This document shows positions 1 to 8,444 of a stretch of 24,973 nucleotides of DNA, in pieces (positions within the stretch are counted from its first letter, which is position 1; each line of letters begins with the position of its first letter). Origin of the DNA: Isoetes engelmannii (Eukaryota > Streptophyta > Lycopodiopsida > Isoetales > Isoetaceae). The stretch spans positions 1-24,973 of the forward strand of contig JAANSK020178883.1 in the NCBI GenBank assembly GCA_011763485.2. The letters are read 5' to 3'. The position numbers were made by a program, and so were the translations under genes. The notes under the pieces are model-generated. The model did no database searches. It was given only the letters and a program-made list of their open reading frames with translations, and was not told the DNA's origin.

Positions 1-535
1 GCTGGTATACAGAATCATATCCTTACGAGTGACCCGGACAAAGCCGTTGTCGTTCGTCCAACACTTCCTGGATGTAAGATCCTAGAGTTCCGATTAGAGA
101 TGATTAGAACTGTTGTTTTATTGTTATGATGTTATGAGATTATGGTAGGATGCTTTGTATAGCACCTCTTGTGTGTGGGAATTAGGCGTAGAGACCTAGA
201 AGCCTAGAAGCTATATTATATGGTTCTAGCAGTTAGACCTCATTAATTCCCATTATATTCGACTTGTGCATAGAGAGCCCACTTAATCGTGGGTCTAGGG
301 TGGCTGGTTTAGAATAGAGGACTTGTTCTAGTTGTAGAGGGACTCACAGCGTGCTCGTTCTATTGGAGGTCCATAACTAGCTAGATCTAATACATTGTCA
401 CTAAATGTGGGCAAGGTATGGGTTTGGCTCAAGGTAAATGAGCTTAAAAACCTTAAAAACTCGAATTAAGCTAGAATACCATCTTATATTACAAACAATG
501 GTTCGTCGCGCAAAACATATAATAATACGGTAAAT
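1..535. other. Left edge, no gene recognised
   Basis: No convincing gene is visible. A plus-strand frame is open from the window edge to a TGA near 129 (reading ...NHILTSDPDKAVVV...) and could be the tail of something that starts outside, but it matches no family I recognise. The rest is AT-rich sequence with short direct words such as cctagaag. Confidence 0.4.
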
Positions 536-639
536 TTGCTAAGGTTTCCATATGATTGTGTTGTTATATCTGTTTATGTGTTTATACACAGTACGTCTAG
601 GGCGCGCACTGTATTCTCAATTTGTTTGGGCTCAGAACC

Positions 640-780
640 TTTGGTGCACGTAAGGTTTGGCATGCACAGTGCATGCACAAACAACATGTGCATACATTGC
701 ATGCATGCACGCAATGCATGCACTCCCGCCCTGCACGCACGCAGTGCTTGCAATGCATGCATGCAGTAAGGTTGCATGTT
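640..780. repeat. CATGCA-rich low-complexity tract (RY/Sph-type motifs)
   Basis: The motif CATGCA/TGCATG occurs many times within about 120 bp, including gcatgcatgc near 700 and atgcatgcatgc near 755. Alternating purine-pyrimidine steps dominate. Several overlapping frames on both strands are open here only because the repeat lacks stop words, and their Met/His/Cys-rich translations are not genes. CATGCA is the core of the RY element bound by plant B3-domain factors, but no gene start is evident nearby, so a regulatory role is only a possibility. Confidence 0.6.
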
Positions 781-1017
781 GAGTCCCCTCTTAATTTAAA
801 GCAATGCAAGGCACATGCCTCACTTTTTTAAGACCCCTCAAATTCTGGTTTTTGGCTGCTGGTTTTTGGTAAAGGCTTAAAATAACACAGTGGAGTAGAG
901 AATTTAGAATGAGATCATTGGACGCATAATGCTTAGTATTGGAGGCTAGTAGAGTGTAGGAGGCAGATAACTGGTTTTATCTTCTGGGTTCAAATCCTAA
1001 GTTCTGGAAATAATAGT

Positions 1018-1231
1018 CGTACCTGCCGAGGAGCATCTGGATGTGTCTTCCAACGATGAAGCAATCTTAGTTCCTTGCAATAAGCTTAACTTTCTTTCTA
1101 TATACGGCCCAGTCCAAACCTTATTCCTTACAGGGACTTTTCTGGATGACAGATCTTGTTCTTTGAACACTCATTACTTGGATAGAGATTTTCTTTTACA
1201 TGGTAAGAGTACATCGCGATATGTCAAATAG
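1018..1231 (+). pseudogene. LRR receptor-like protein fragment (first piece)
   Basis: The open frame contains EEHLDVSSND followed by a leucine-rich stretch (CNKLNFLSI). LxxLDVSSN is the core of plant extracellular leucine-rich repeats found in receptor-like kinases and receptor-like proteins. The match is a single partial repeat with no signal peptide, membrane segment or kinase motif. It stops at a TAG near 1229-1231. A second LRR-like piece in a different frame lies 200 bp downstream, which fits one decayed receptor gene. The family assignment rests on pattern only. Confidence 0.35.
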
Positions 1232-1443
1232 TTGTTAAGATTCTTGTTTCAAGACACCCTAGTCTAGGACTACTTTAAGGGGGACATGTAGGCCAGTGAT
1301 ATTTACTTGCAAACATGAATTTGCAGTAAGCAGTGAGGATAAAGATATTTAGTGGTAAACTTGAATTTGCAATAAATAATTCAGTAGATCGATACCTAGT
1401 CAAACTTCCATTCAAGCTTGGCCAGTGTTGGAACATGTATTAA

Positions 1444-1587
1444 CTCAACTTTGCTGATAATGCTTTTTCAGGAATCATTCCTACCGGATTAATTGGCATG
1501 TCTATGCTCAAGTTCCTAGAATTGTGTAGCAATATTTTGAATGATCTAGACCCTACAATGTTGCACTTTCATTCCTTGTTAGTCTAG
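1444..1587 (+). pseudogene. LRR receptor-like protein fragment (second piece)
   Basis: An open stretch bounded by TAA (1441) and TAG (1585) encodes LNFADNAFSGIIPTGL, then IGMSMLKFLELCSN. This fits the plant-specific LRR consensus LxxLxLxxNxFSGxIPxxLxxLxxLxxLxLxxN over about one and a half repeats. There is no start codon context, no kinase domain and no continuation in any frame, so it is a fragment rather than a small gene. With the piece at 1.0-1.2 kb it suggests a degraded receptor-like kinase or receptor-like protein on the plus strand. Confidence 0.55.
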
Positions 1588-1589
1588 AT

Positions 1590-2205
1590 AGTTCTACTTT
1601 TCTCCTATGTGCTATATGCTTAACACGTTCCAGCATCATACATTGTTATTATTAATGTCTGTGTCCTACCCCTTTTAGCTCCATAAAATATTACCTTGGT
1701 ATGGAGCTTATTTAAAAAGAAATGACCCCTAGGCCCTGAAGGAGGCCAAAAAGAAATTTTCATACACATCCTATTACATATTACATATTGTATATATTAA
1801 TAATAATACATTAATATTAAACCATTGTACACTACATCTCAAATTTTTAAAAATTAAACCATTGAATTAAATCCCTCCAGACCCCCATGTTGTTTTTGCT
1901 GATATTCATACAAGGGGTCCAACAGTAGGCTCAGACAGTTGGATGCCACTTTCGGGCGATCTTGGCCATCGTTAAGCGTGATTCATTTTATAGAAAGTTT
2001 TAGTTAATTCTCAGTTTCCAATACAGAATTAAACCAAATTTGTACACATGTACGTGCATATGTGTTTGAGGCTCCTCCACTGGCGCACTATGAGAGCATT
2101 TCCATGATAAAATGCTTGAAGAAACAATTTATTTTAAGACCAGCATACATAAATGTTTCAATAGTTAGATAATATGATTTTCCCCTAGGGAAACTCTAAA
2201 AATAC
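1590..2205. other. Intergenic, AT-rich, no gene seen
   Basis: There are no open frames of note. The stretch includes AT-rich runs around 1780-1860 and leads into the promoter-like segment of the H3-like pseudogene. Confidence 0.5.
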
Positions 2206-2211
2206 CGAGCC

Positions 2212-2219
2212 TATAAATA
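2212..2219 (+). promoter_or_regulatory. TATA box upstream of the H3-like pseudogene
   Basis: TATAAATA sits in the context gcctataaatagaac, a textbook plant TATA box, 114 bp before the pseudogene ATG at 2326. A pyrimidine-rich leader (ttttcttcttttctttagctc, split here by position 2250-2272) follows. Its position suggests that the pseudogene kept its own promoter and is not a promoterless cDNA copy. It could equally be the promoter of a surrounding mobile element. Confidence 0.5.
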
Positions 2220-2325
2220 GAACTCCTAAGCTCAAAAATTAAGGTTTTCATTTTCTTCTTTTCTTTAGCTCTGTCTTGCAAGCTAATTCTTGGGCGTCAG
2301 GGATCCTATTTGAGTGTCGTTTGAT

Positions 2326-3403
2326 ATGCCTCGCACCAAGCAAACCGCGAGGAAGTTACACAAAGCCGAAAGGGTAAGCGCCCAGGTTCGAGTCATCGAA
2401 TAGAAACCCAAAAAATATGAGTCACAAAAGAAGAAGCTAACCAAGAAGAAAGGAAGGCGTGGCGCATTCAAAATGAGTTGTGTGTATTGAAAAGGGAAGA
2501 GAAGCAGAAGAGGGAGGCGAGAGCGAAGAGATTGGTTGAGAAGAACAAGGGGAAGCAGTCGAAAATGAAAGAACCACCAAAGAAGAAGCAGGAGAAGACC
2601 AAGAAGAGAAGCGCTCCCGGCATAGTGATAGGAGGATGAAACGCCGGAGATGAGCCATCTTCGTCATTTGACACTGAGTCAGATGATAATGCTTATAGGT
2701 GACAGAGGCAGCTTCTTTCAAGAGAAGGTGCGTCAGGAGTACACATGAAGCCCCTAACAAGGGATGACCCCGATGCAATAGACATGTTGGACGAAGAGGA
2801 TGTAGGTAATGCAGAAGATGAAATGGCCATTGCTAGAGCAAAGGTATTAGATGAGTCGGAGGAGCCCGATGTACCACCCTTCCCGAGTGGCCGCTACCAG
2901 ATAAGAAGAAAGATGGCAAAATGACAAAGGAAGCGTACACTCTGATGAAGGTAGGTTGTACAAGAAGAAGATGGCAGAATACACGACCTACAAGAAGATG
3001 TATGATGCCTATTGTGAAGTATATTGAATCTGGGAGGCCAACAAGGGAAACAAACCCGTTGAGGCCACCGCCATATGAACCAGGAGTACCCAGGAAGCTG
3101 GCACAGCACGGGTAAGAATTGAGGTATTCCGAAGCCCTGAAGGAGATCCGTCACTTTCAGAAGAGCCCTAGCTTCCTGATCCCAAGAACGAGGGTCATGC
3201 GCTTCGCCCATGAGATCTTGTGGGATTCCGACTCGTCCAAGCGCGTGACAAATGATATGCTACTAACATAGCAAGAGGAAACCTGAAATGGAGATATCCC
3301 AACAGTTTGAGGACTTTCTGGCATGTGCCCTGCATGCCAAATTATCACTTGTACGCCTAGAGACCTGCATTTGGCAAGGTTCATCAAAAGGAGAAGCAGA
3401 TAG
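2326..3403 (+). pseudogene. Histone H3-like pseudogene with a very long charged tail
   Basis: The ATG at 2326 opens MPRTKQTARK. Residues after M-P match the canonical H3 tail RTKQTARK exactly, including the K4 and K9 equivalents. The 3' end is an H3 histone fold. ALKEIRHFQK (3134-3163) equals the alpha-N segment of plant CenH3. FLIP, then HEI, eight loop-1 residues, R and QE follow at the spacing of canonical H3. FED-x3-CA-x-HAK (about 3312-3344) matches H3 FEDTNLCAIHAK. PRDLHLARFIKRRSR plus stop (3356-3403) matches PKDIQLARRIRGERA. Spacing implies one +1 and one -1 indel in the fold, and in-frame stops occur at several points. About 220 extra codons lie between tail and fold, first lysine-rich (about 2400-2610), then acidic (DDPDAIDMLDEEDVGN near 2767-2814). 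Histone H3 wraps DNA in the nucleosome, but this copy cannot encode an intact protein. It may be a decayed H3 or CenH3 paralogue, or a chimera. Confidence 0.75.
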
Positions 3404-3672
3404 CTATAAGTAGTATTCTTTATCCATGTATAAAATTTTTACCCTCCCATATGTACATGATTTTGAGTAATATAAACTTAAAAGTTGGTTGTCTGTCTCT
3501 TGTTAAGTTTTATGGAGATATGTCTAGTTTATTTCGTAAAAAAAATTGTTAAAAGCTAGTGAAATGGTGATCAAATACCCACATAATGCGCAGATGACAC
3601 TTAAATTTTAAGTGCGTCAATGACACACTGAGAGTATTTGGCCCTAGTTCAGGTACTCGGTGACATAATATG
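3404..3672. other. Short AT-rich spacer after the H3-like pseudogene
   Basis: No coding signal is seen. The spacer contains an A run at 3539-3545 and leads directly into the foldback element. Confidence 0.4.
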
Positions 3673-3680
3673 ATATAAAT

Positions 3681-3886
3681 GCACCAATTCATTAATTTGA
3701 GAATTCTCAAAATTCTCTTTTGCTCCAAATAGCTTATAGCATGCGTATAAAGCTTAGTTCGCATGCAAAGTTATGCAAAATTATGGGAGGGACTATGCCC
3801 ATTTGCCAACTAAGCTTTATACGCATGCTACAAGCTATTTGGAGCAGAACGAGAATTTTGAAATTCTCAAATTAATGAATTGGTGC
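3681..3886. mobile_element. Foldback MITE with 8-bp target-site duplication
   Basis: The left arm 3681-3759 (begins gcaccaattcattaatttga) and right arm 3808-3886 (ends attaatgaattggtgc) are near-perfect reverse complements over 79 bp, with only a few mismatches and a 2-bp indel. They enclose a spacer of about 48 bp. The octamer atataaat occurs immediately left (3673-3680) and immediately right (3887-3894), a perfect 8-bp direct repeat. Long terminal inverted repeats, about 206 bp total length, no coding capacity and a TSD define a MITE. An 8-bp TSD is typical of hAT-type transposases, but the termini do not start with the usual CAG, so superfamily assignment is open. Confidence 0.85.
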
Positions 3887-3984
3887 ATATAAATAGATAT
3901 GTATCTAAGTGTAAGGGAGTGAGTAGAGCAAAAATATACCCGTAGTTTCTAAGTTTGACTTCATTTTCACCCAAAAAGAGGGGC

Positions 3985-4270
3985 AAATGCTCACGGGTAA
4001 AAGCATGGAAGGGCGTCTAGAAATGTAGTCCTTTTTATACACATGTACCAAATGCACAAATTTGGGAGTCCGATAATCATGAACCACCAGTAACTTCACA
4101 AGATTCGTCCTTCCATTCAGTACAATGTATATATGCCCTTTCATAAGACAACCCTAGCTTCTTCTGATCCCCAAAATGTACCCCAAAGATGTATAAAAAA
4201 ATGTACAAATTCGTCCTCCAATTCAGCACACGTATATACACCCTTTTATGCTTTTACCCTCACGTACTAC
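3985..4270. repeat. Nested direct and inverted repeat cluster
   Basis: tgctcacgggtaaaagcatg (about 3988-4007) recurs inverted as catgc/ttttaccctcacgta-type sequence near 4249-4267. A segment starting attcgtccttccattcag (about 4103) recurs directly as attcgtcctccaattcag (about 4207), each followed by a gtatata...ccctttyat block. The words atacacatgtacc and gtacccc...atgtataaaa also pair inverted. This looks like a rearranged or multiply nested foldback element. No target duplication could be fixed by eye. Confidence 0.5.
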
Positions 4271-4319
4271 GTAGATGACACTTCCAAAGATGTTAAAAGT
4301 GTAATTGGCACACTATGAC

Positions 4320-4620
4320 AATATTTCAACCTTGTGATCCACCATAACTTGATCTAGCCAACTCCATATGACCTAAAATTTGTTCCAATAGATTTTTAGA
4401 CTGTCTATTACTTGTTTATGATATTCAATTAGCCTAGAAACGTCAAACTTTGCTCCATATTGATCCAAGTGTCCCAAACCCTGAAATCCTAAGTTAGGGT
4501 TTGCCTATAATCAGAAGCATAACTCTGTTAGTACCTCACAAGTTTTTGCTTTCAACTCTAAGCATTTTTCAAGTCCCAATAGCACTCCAGACACCCTTCG
4601 TCAATGACAGCTAGCATTTT
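4320..4620. other. Spacer, no gene seen
   Basis: Stops are frequent in all frames. No repeat or motif stands out. Confidence 0.4.
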
Positions 4621-4623
4621 GGC

Positions 4624-5956
4624 ATGGCCACTAGTTCCTTCAAAAAATGGTATAGCGCCTCAGCCTATGTCTCTAAAATAGATGTCGATTTAGTCTATAG
4701 TCTTTTCCAAAAGAAACTTGATGTGTGTCAGCCACTTTAGCTGCAGCCCTTATCAAGATTTATGCAAGAGTTCCAGCAGAAAATAGGTCCTAGAGTACAA
4801 GCGCTGTTCACTTATGAAGGAGACTTTGTTTCCAAAGACGCCTTGCAAGCAGCTCTAAACCACATACCCATCATTGCCAAGAACTTATCTAGTAAAATCG
4901 CACGCATGCTGGATTACATGGCGCTTAGTGTCATGTGCACGAGATACTTATACAATGCTACCTTAGCTATATTCTTGTCTTATAGAGCCCATACCATGCT
5001 AAGAGAGCCATCTATTCAGCCATTCAATCTTGAACCCATAGACTCCAAGAGAAACCAATAGATGTCGAACTCTCTATGCCAGAAGAGCAGGAAGAGAAGG
5101 AAGCTGACCTAAGAGGAGAAGAAGACTACGTAGAAGTAAACTCCGAGAAAGAATGAGAGGAAGTAGAGAAAGAGATCAAGTGCATCAACGAAGATCAACA
5201 GAGACTTCAGATAGCTGAGCCAATAAGGATGGGCATCACAAGCCTATCCATGATCATTGTAAAAGGTCAAGAATATCTTTTCTTGAACGACATCAAGAAC
5301 CTTACCGAATGCATCGTGGGGATACTGACTCGATGGGATTTTGTCACTTCTTCGACAACAAGAAGGCATGGACGATCTCATGGATCGAGAAGTTGAAGAC
5401 CTTCCATCGGAAGTTGGAGAAGCGCAACATACACAGGCTATATCATATCAAATATAGTGGCCTACAGCAGAGTCATAAGTCATATAGCAAAAGATCCAAT
5501 ATCTAATGAAGAATTTATAGCACTTCAGGAGCAGATGGGGATTAGAAAAAAACAACAAGTGCATTGTTACCAAGTCCGTCTATAGCAGCAAGCAGGTGCC
5601 AGGGAACCATTAACCTGACAGGCTTCGGGACAATGGGATGTGAACATGAGGATTTCATGACGATACACTTGGACAAGTATGCCTCCAGGCACATCGTAAC
5701 TTCATCAGGACGAGAACCTCGAGGGGGACGAGCACCCAGGTATTGTCTTCCTCTCCTTACAGATGACATGGTGATAGATTTCATCGAATTTCATCCCACG
5801 GGGAGAAGAGGTAATCCACATGCTTGTGGCACTCTTAGGCTTCGACAGACACGCAAGATGATGCCAAGTGGCTCGATGGACTTGAGCATCTTCGACGTCG
5901 CCGTACCACATCCTGTGCCTAGGGTGACTAGCAGTGACTGCAACTCTCACAAATGA
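4624..5956 (+). pseudogene. Decayed protein-coding tract, family not recognised
   Basis: Coding-like sequence can be followed across frame changes from an ATG in good context (ggcATGGcc, 4624). The first block runs to a TAG at 5059-5061, interrupted once by a TAG before 4762, and has helical, hydrophobic segments (LSSKIARMLDYMALSVMCTR). A second frame starting about 5049 is strongly acidic (MPEEQEEKEADLRGEEDY), broken by a TGA that could derive from CGA. It continues to about 5390 (EYLFLNDIKNLTECIVGIL). A third piece (FFDNKKAWTISWIEKLKTFH, from about 5348) overlaps it. A last block, 5564-5956, stays open for 130 codons and ends at TAG 5956. I see no catalytic or zinc motif. It may be a retroelement gag-like protein, an endogenised viral structural gene or a decayed host gene. 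None of these is supported by a recognisable domain. Confidence 0.4.
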
Positions 5957-6261
5957 TAGGAGGCGATGAGAGGAGGCTCGTCAAGAGACATCCTCAAAAA
6001 CTTGGAATGAAGATTTGACACGACCTGAACGAAAAAGTTTCAAGAAGATCATCCGGATTATCAGTGATCTCGAAAGCATGTGTATTAATAATACTGTATT
6101 ATGTTGAATTTGTGTTGAATACATCAGATATATAAATAAAATTATAATATGATTTTGTCTTGCATTATAAGTGTTCTATTCATATTATTGCTAACAATAA
6201 TTAAACATTAAAACAAATGCAACAACAAAGAAGCTCATAATAATTTGTTGTAATCCAATGT
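5957..6261. other. AT-rich spacer
   Basis: The sequence is very AT-rich (about 6080-6230) with no open frames. It separates the unidentified tract from the gag relic. Confidence 0.4.
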
Positions 6262-7126
6262 ATGCAGCAAGGACTCACGGGCATATCAGAATGTCGCAAA
6301 CTAACCAATCTCAAGGAGCATATTGGCATCTTAGAGTCTTATTCCGCCAGTGATGCAGATTCTCGAGTAGGAAATGACCCAGATGAGGTCAAAAATCCAA
6401 GAGATATGGCAATTGCTTACAGTAAGACTTCCACCACAACCACCACCACCAGAGTATCCCAATGCCGAGGGTGTACAAGAGCTTCAGGAGCAACCAATCA
6501 TACCACTCCCGGCACCAGCAACAACAGCTGCAAGGGGTAAAAAGAGAGCACAAAAGCAAAGGCATCATAGGTCATCTAGCTCTGGATCTGAGTCTTCCGA
6601 ATCGGATACGAGAATTGAAACAGAAGACGAGGAGGAAGCTTCAGTTGTGGCTGAGGGAGCTCCACCTAGTAACAGGGCAGCCAGGGATAGAACCAGAGCA
6701 AAGACTGACAAGAGTGCAGACTATCGCAAGAAGGTAAATTCAGCCGTGAGTAACCTGTGGAAAGCCCGAAAGCTGGGACAGTTCGCAGGAACCAAGAGGT
6801 CCGATATGAACGCAAAAGCATGGTTGGATGAGATGAGATGAGAGAATTTGGCAATGCCTATGGAATGAAGGACAATGACAAAGGCAAAGTAGCCACTGCA
6901 AATCTTAAAGGTCCGTCCCACATATGGTGGAAGGGTTACTCTCATGCTCATGTTTTTAAGCCGGAATAAGTGCAAGTTCAAAAGTTCGCAAAGGCCTTCA
7001 AGCAACACTATGTCCCCAGGTACCATATGTGCCAAATGGTGCAAGCTTTCGACAGGCTCGAGCAGGACCAAAGAACAATTACATCCTACACCAAAGAACT
7101 CATGTGCTTATAGTTTTACGTGCTGA
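6262..7126 (+). pseudogene. Ty3/gypsy-type retrotransposon gag relic
   Basis: Gag packages element RNA into virus-like particles in the cytoplasm. Three frames carry successive parts. The N-terminal part starts at ATG 6262. A proline-rich then Ser/Asp/Glu-rich linker follows (PPQPPPPEYP, SSSSGSESSESD) with a basic block, ending KAWLDEMR at a TGA (6839-6841). The gag helical core from about 6840 reads LKGPSHIWWKGYSHAH, KFAKAFKQHYVP, then QAFDRLEQDQRTITSYTKEL. The spacing of the WW, F...F..Y.P and L.Q....I..Y...F/L elements is that of the Retrotrans_gag domain. An in-frame TAA falls after KPE (about 6968) and a TAG after ELMCL (about 7111). No protease, reverse transcriptase or integrase follows, so this is a truncated, dead copy. 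Confidence 0.7.
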
Positions 7127-7207
7127 AAACTGACAAAAGGCGTGCAATAAACCCGCGCTCAGTGGCGGAGGCATAGGATAAGGCATTTTAGCTTGGAAGT
7201 CCCGACA

Positions 7208-7315
7208 AGTCCAGTTACCCCAATTCAAAAAGGAGGGGGTTATGACAAAGCCAAGAGTGCAAGTCCAATTACCCCAATTCGGAAACAAGGGGGTTATGAC
7301 AAAGCCAAGAGTGCA
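7208..7315 (+). repeat. 54-bp tandem duplication in gag-like sequence
   Basis: Two copies with a period of exactly 54 bp (7208-7261 and 7262-7315) differ at only a few positions. Both are in one frame and encode an 18-residue unit, SPVTPIQKGGGYDKAKSA and SPITPIRKQGGYDKAKSA. A looser third Gly/Tyr motif (NGGGYNKQEG) follows near 7365-7395. The duplication lies where a gag zinc knuckle would be expected and none is visible. Confidence 0.8.
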
Positions 7316-7580
7316 GGAGCTTACAGCTCAAGATCAACTAGCCCAGGACCAACCAAAAACAACTACAATGGAGGGGGTTATAACAAGCAAGAAGGAAAGA
7401 AACATGGTATGAGCTTTAAACATCGTTTTGGCATCCAGAACCTTTTCCGCATCGCCGACCTCCGACTATATTTGGTTTTACTTCTTAAGATGATCCGCTC
7501 AACTAGAGGTTTACTTGCAAAGGAAGAAATCCAAAGAGTTGCTTGCAAAGGAAGAATTTTGGAGACTGTAGGTCGTCACG

Positions 7581-7626
7581 AAAAAAAAAAAAAAAAAAAG
7601 AAGGGGGGGGGGAGGGGGGGAGGGGG
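7581..7626 (+). repeat. Homopurine tract (A19 then G-rich runs)
   Basis: About 19 A residues are followed by G, AA and runs of about 10, 7 and 5 G separated by single A. The tract is purine-only on the plus strand. It could form a G-quadruplex or triplex. It may be a decayed poly(A) tail plus slippage expansion. The short frames that read Lys/Gly repeats here are artefacts. Confidence 0.75.
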
Positions 7627-7741
7627 ACGTGTTTGCAACTCTTGAGACAAAAACGAAAAAGAAAAGGTGAAAGAAATGCCAAAAAACACTGAAATCGCTC
7701 ATTGGGTCCTATAATCACCTTACATATTATCTTACATAGGT

Positions 7742-7833
7742 GAGTACAAGTCTTATCATGTGTAGTGTGCTTAGAATGAAGTGAATGAGTGCAAGCCTAT
7801 CTTATGTAGTGTGTGTCTGAGAATGAATGGTCA
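7742..7833. repeat. Diverged ~45-bp tandem repeat, two copies
   Basis: gagtacaagtcttatcatgt...tagaatgaa (from 7742) is repeated as gagtgcaagcctatcttatg...gagaatgaa (from 7787) with substitutions and a short indel. No coding function is seen. Confidence 0.5.
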
Positions 7834-7926
7834 TATGTCCTAAAGGATGCTGCCAATGTAGTAGCACATTAAAACTACTAACTAAGGTACATTGCTTCCT
7901 TCTTATCACTTTGCACAGACGTAAAC

Positions 7927-8250
7927 AACAGATAGGTGTCGCTCTGCCCTAGCGGTATGCCGCCACGTGGACCTTTTTTTTTTTTTTTCCTTTCCAAGAA
8001 ATTCATCTACTAACATTCTGCTTTTTTACGTGGCTTCTCTGTTGTACCAGATTAGCGATGTGTGGCACAAAACGGACGCCTATCTGTCAATCACGTTATA
8101 CGGAAGTCTCGAGACTTCCTTGATGTGTCAACCTACCTCCGCATTGTCGCACGTCGACATATCTCAACAACAAGAAAGTCTCATATATACGAAATGGAAA
8201 GTCTCGTATATACAGAATGAAAATACAAAAAAAAAAAAAAAAAAAAATTA
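7927..8250. repeat. Small inverted-repeat unit, palindrome, poly-T and poly-A tracts
   Basis: acagataggtgtc (about 7928-7940) recurs inverted as gacgcctatctgt (about 8076-8088). A T15 run lies at 7974-7988. ggaagtctcgagacttcc (8102-8119) is a perfect 18-bp palindrome. Two 23-bp direct repeats (gaaagtctcatatatacgaa from 8174; gaaagtctcgtatatacaga from 8197) precede an A run of about 20 (8227-8247). These are remnants of small non-coding elements just downstream of the CFAP57 stop codon. They may lie in its 3' UTR. Confidence 0.5.
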
Positions 8251-8444
8251 TCGTCCACGAGAACCCAATCGGGAGAAAATACAGAACGAAGCTTAGAAAT
8301 GCAATTGTCACAAATAATACCATACAATCATACCTAGGCTTTGTGGAGCAAAAAGAGTTGTTAACAAACTTAGAAGAAACGAATAAATTGAACATCCTAT
8401 GGCTTTTGAACAATGCATTGAAAATAGCGCAAAACTGAGACTAC

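Noticed and set aside
536-831. Four overlapping open frames with Met/His/Cys-rich translations
   Set aside because: They exist on both strands and several frames because the CATGCA repeat lacks stop words. They are a composition artefact.
963-1010. GGTTCAAATCC, a tRNA B-box-like sequence
   Set aside because: The T-arm pairs poorly, no matching acceptor stem or clear A box lies 70 bp upstream, and no SINE tail follows.
2283-2778. Minus-strand open frames opposite the H3-like pseudogene
   Set aside because: They are antisense to the purine-rich coding-like strand and read as Phe/Ser/Leu-rich filler without motifs.
7503-7718. Pro/Phe-rich minus-strand frames
   Set aside because: Created by the homopurine tract read in reverse.
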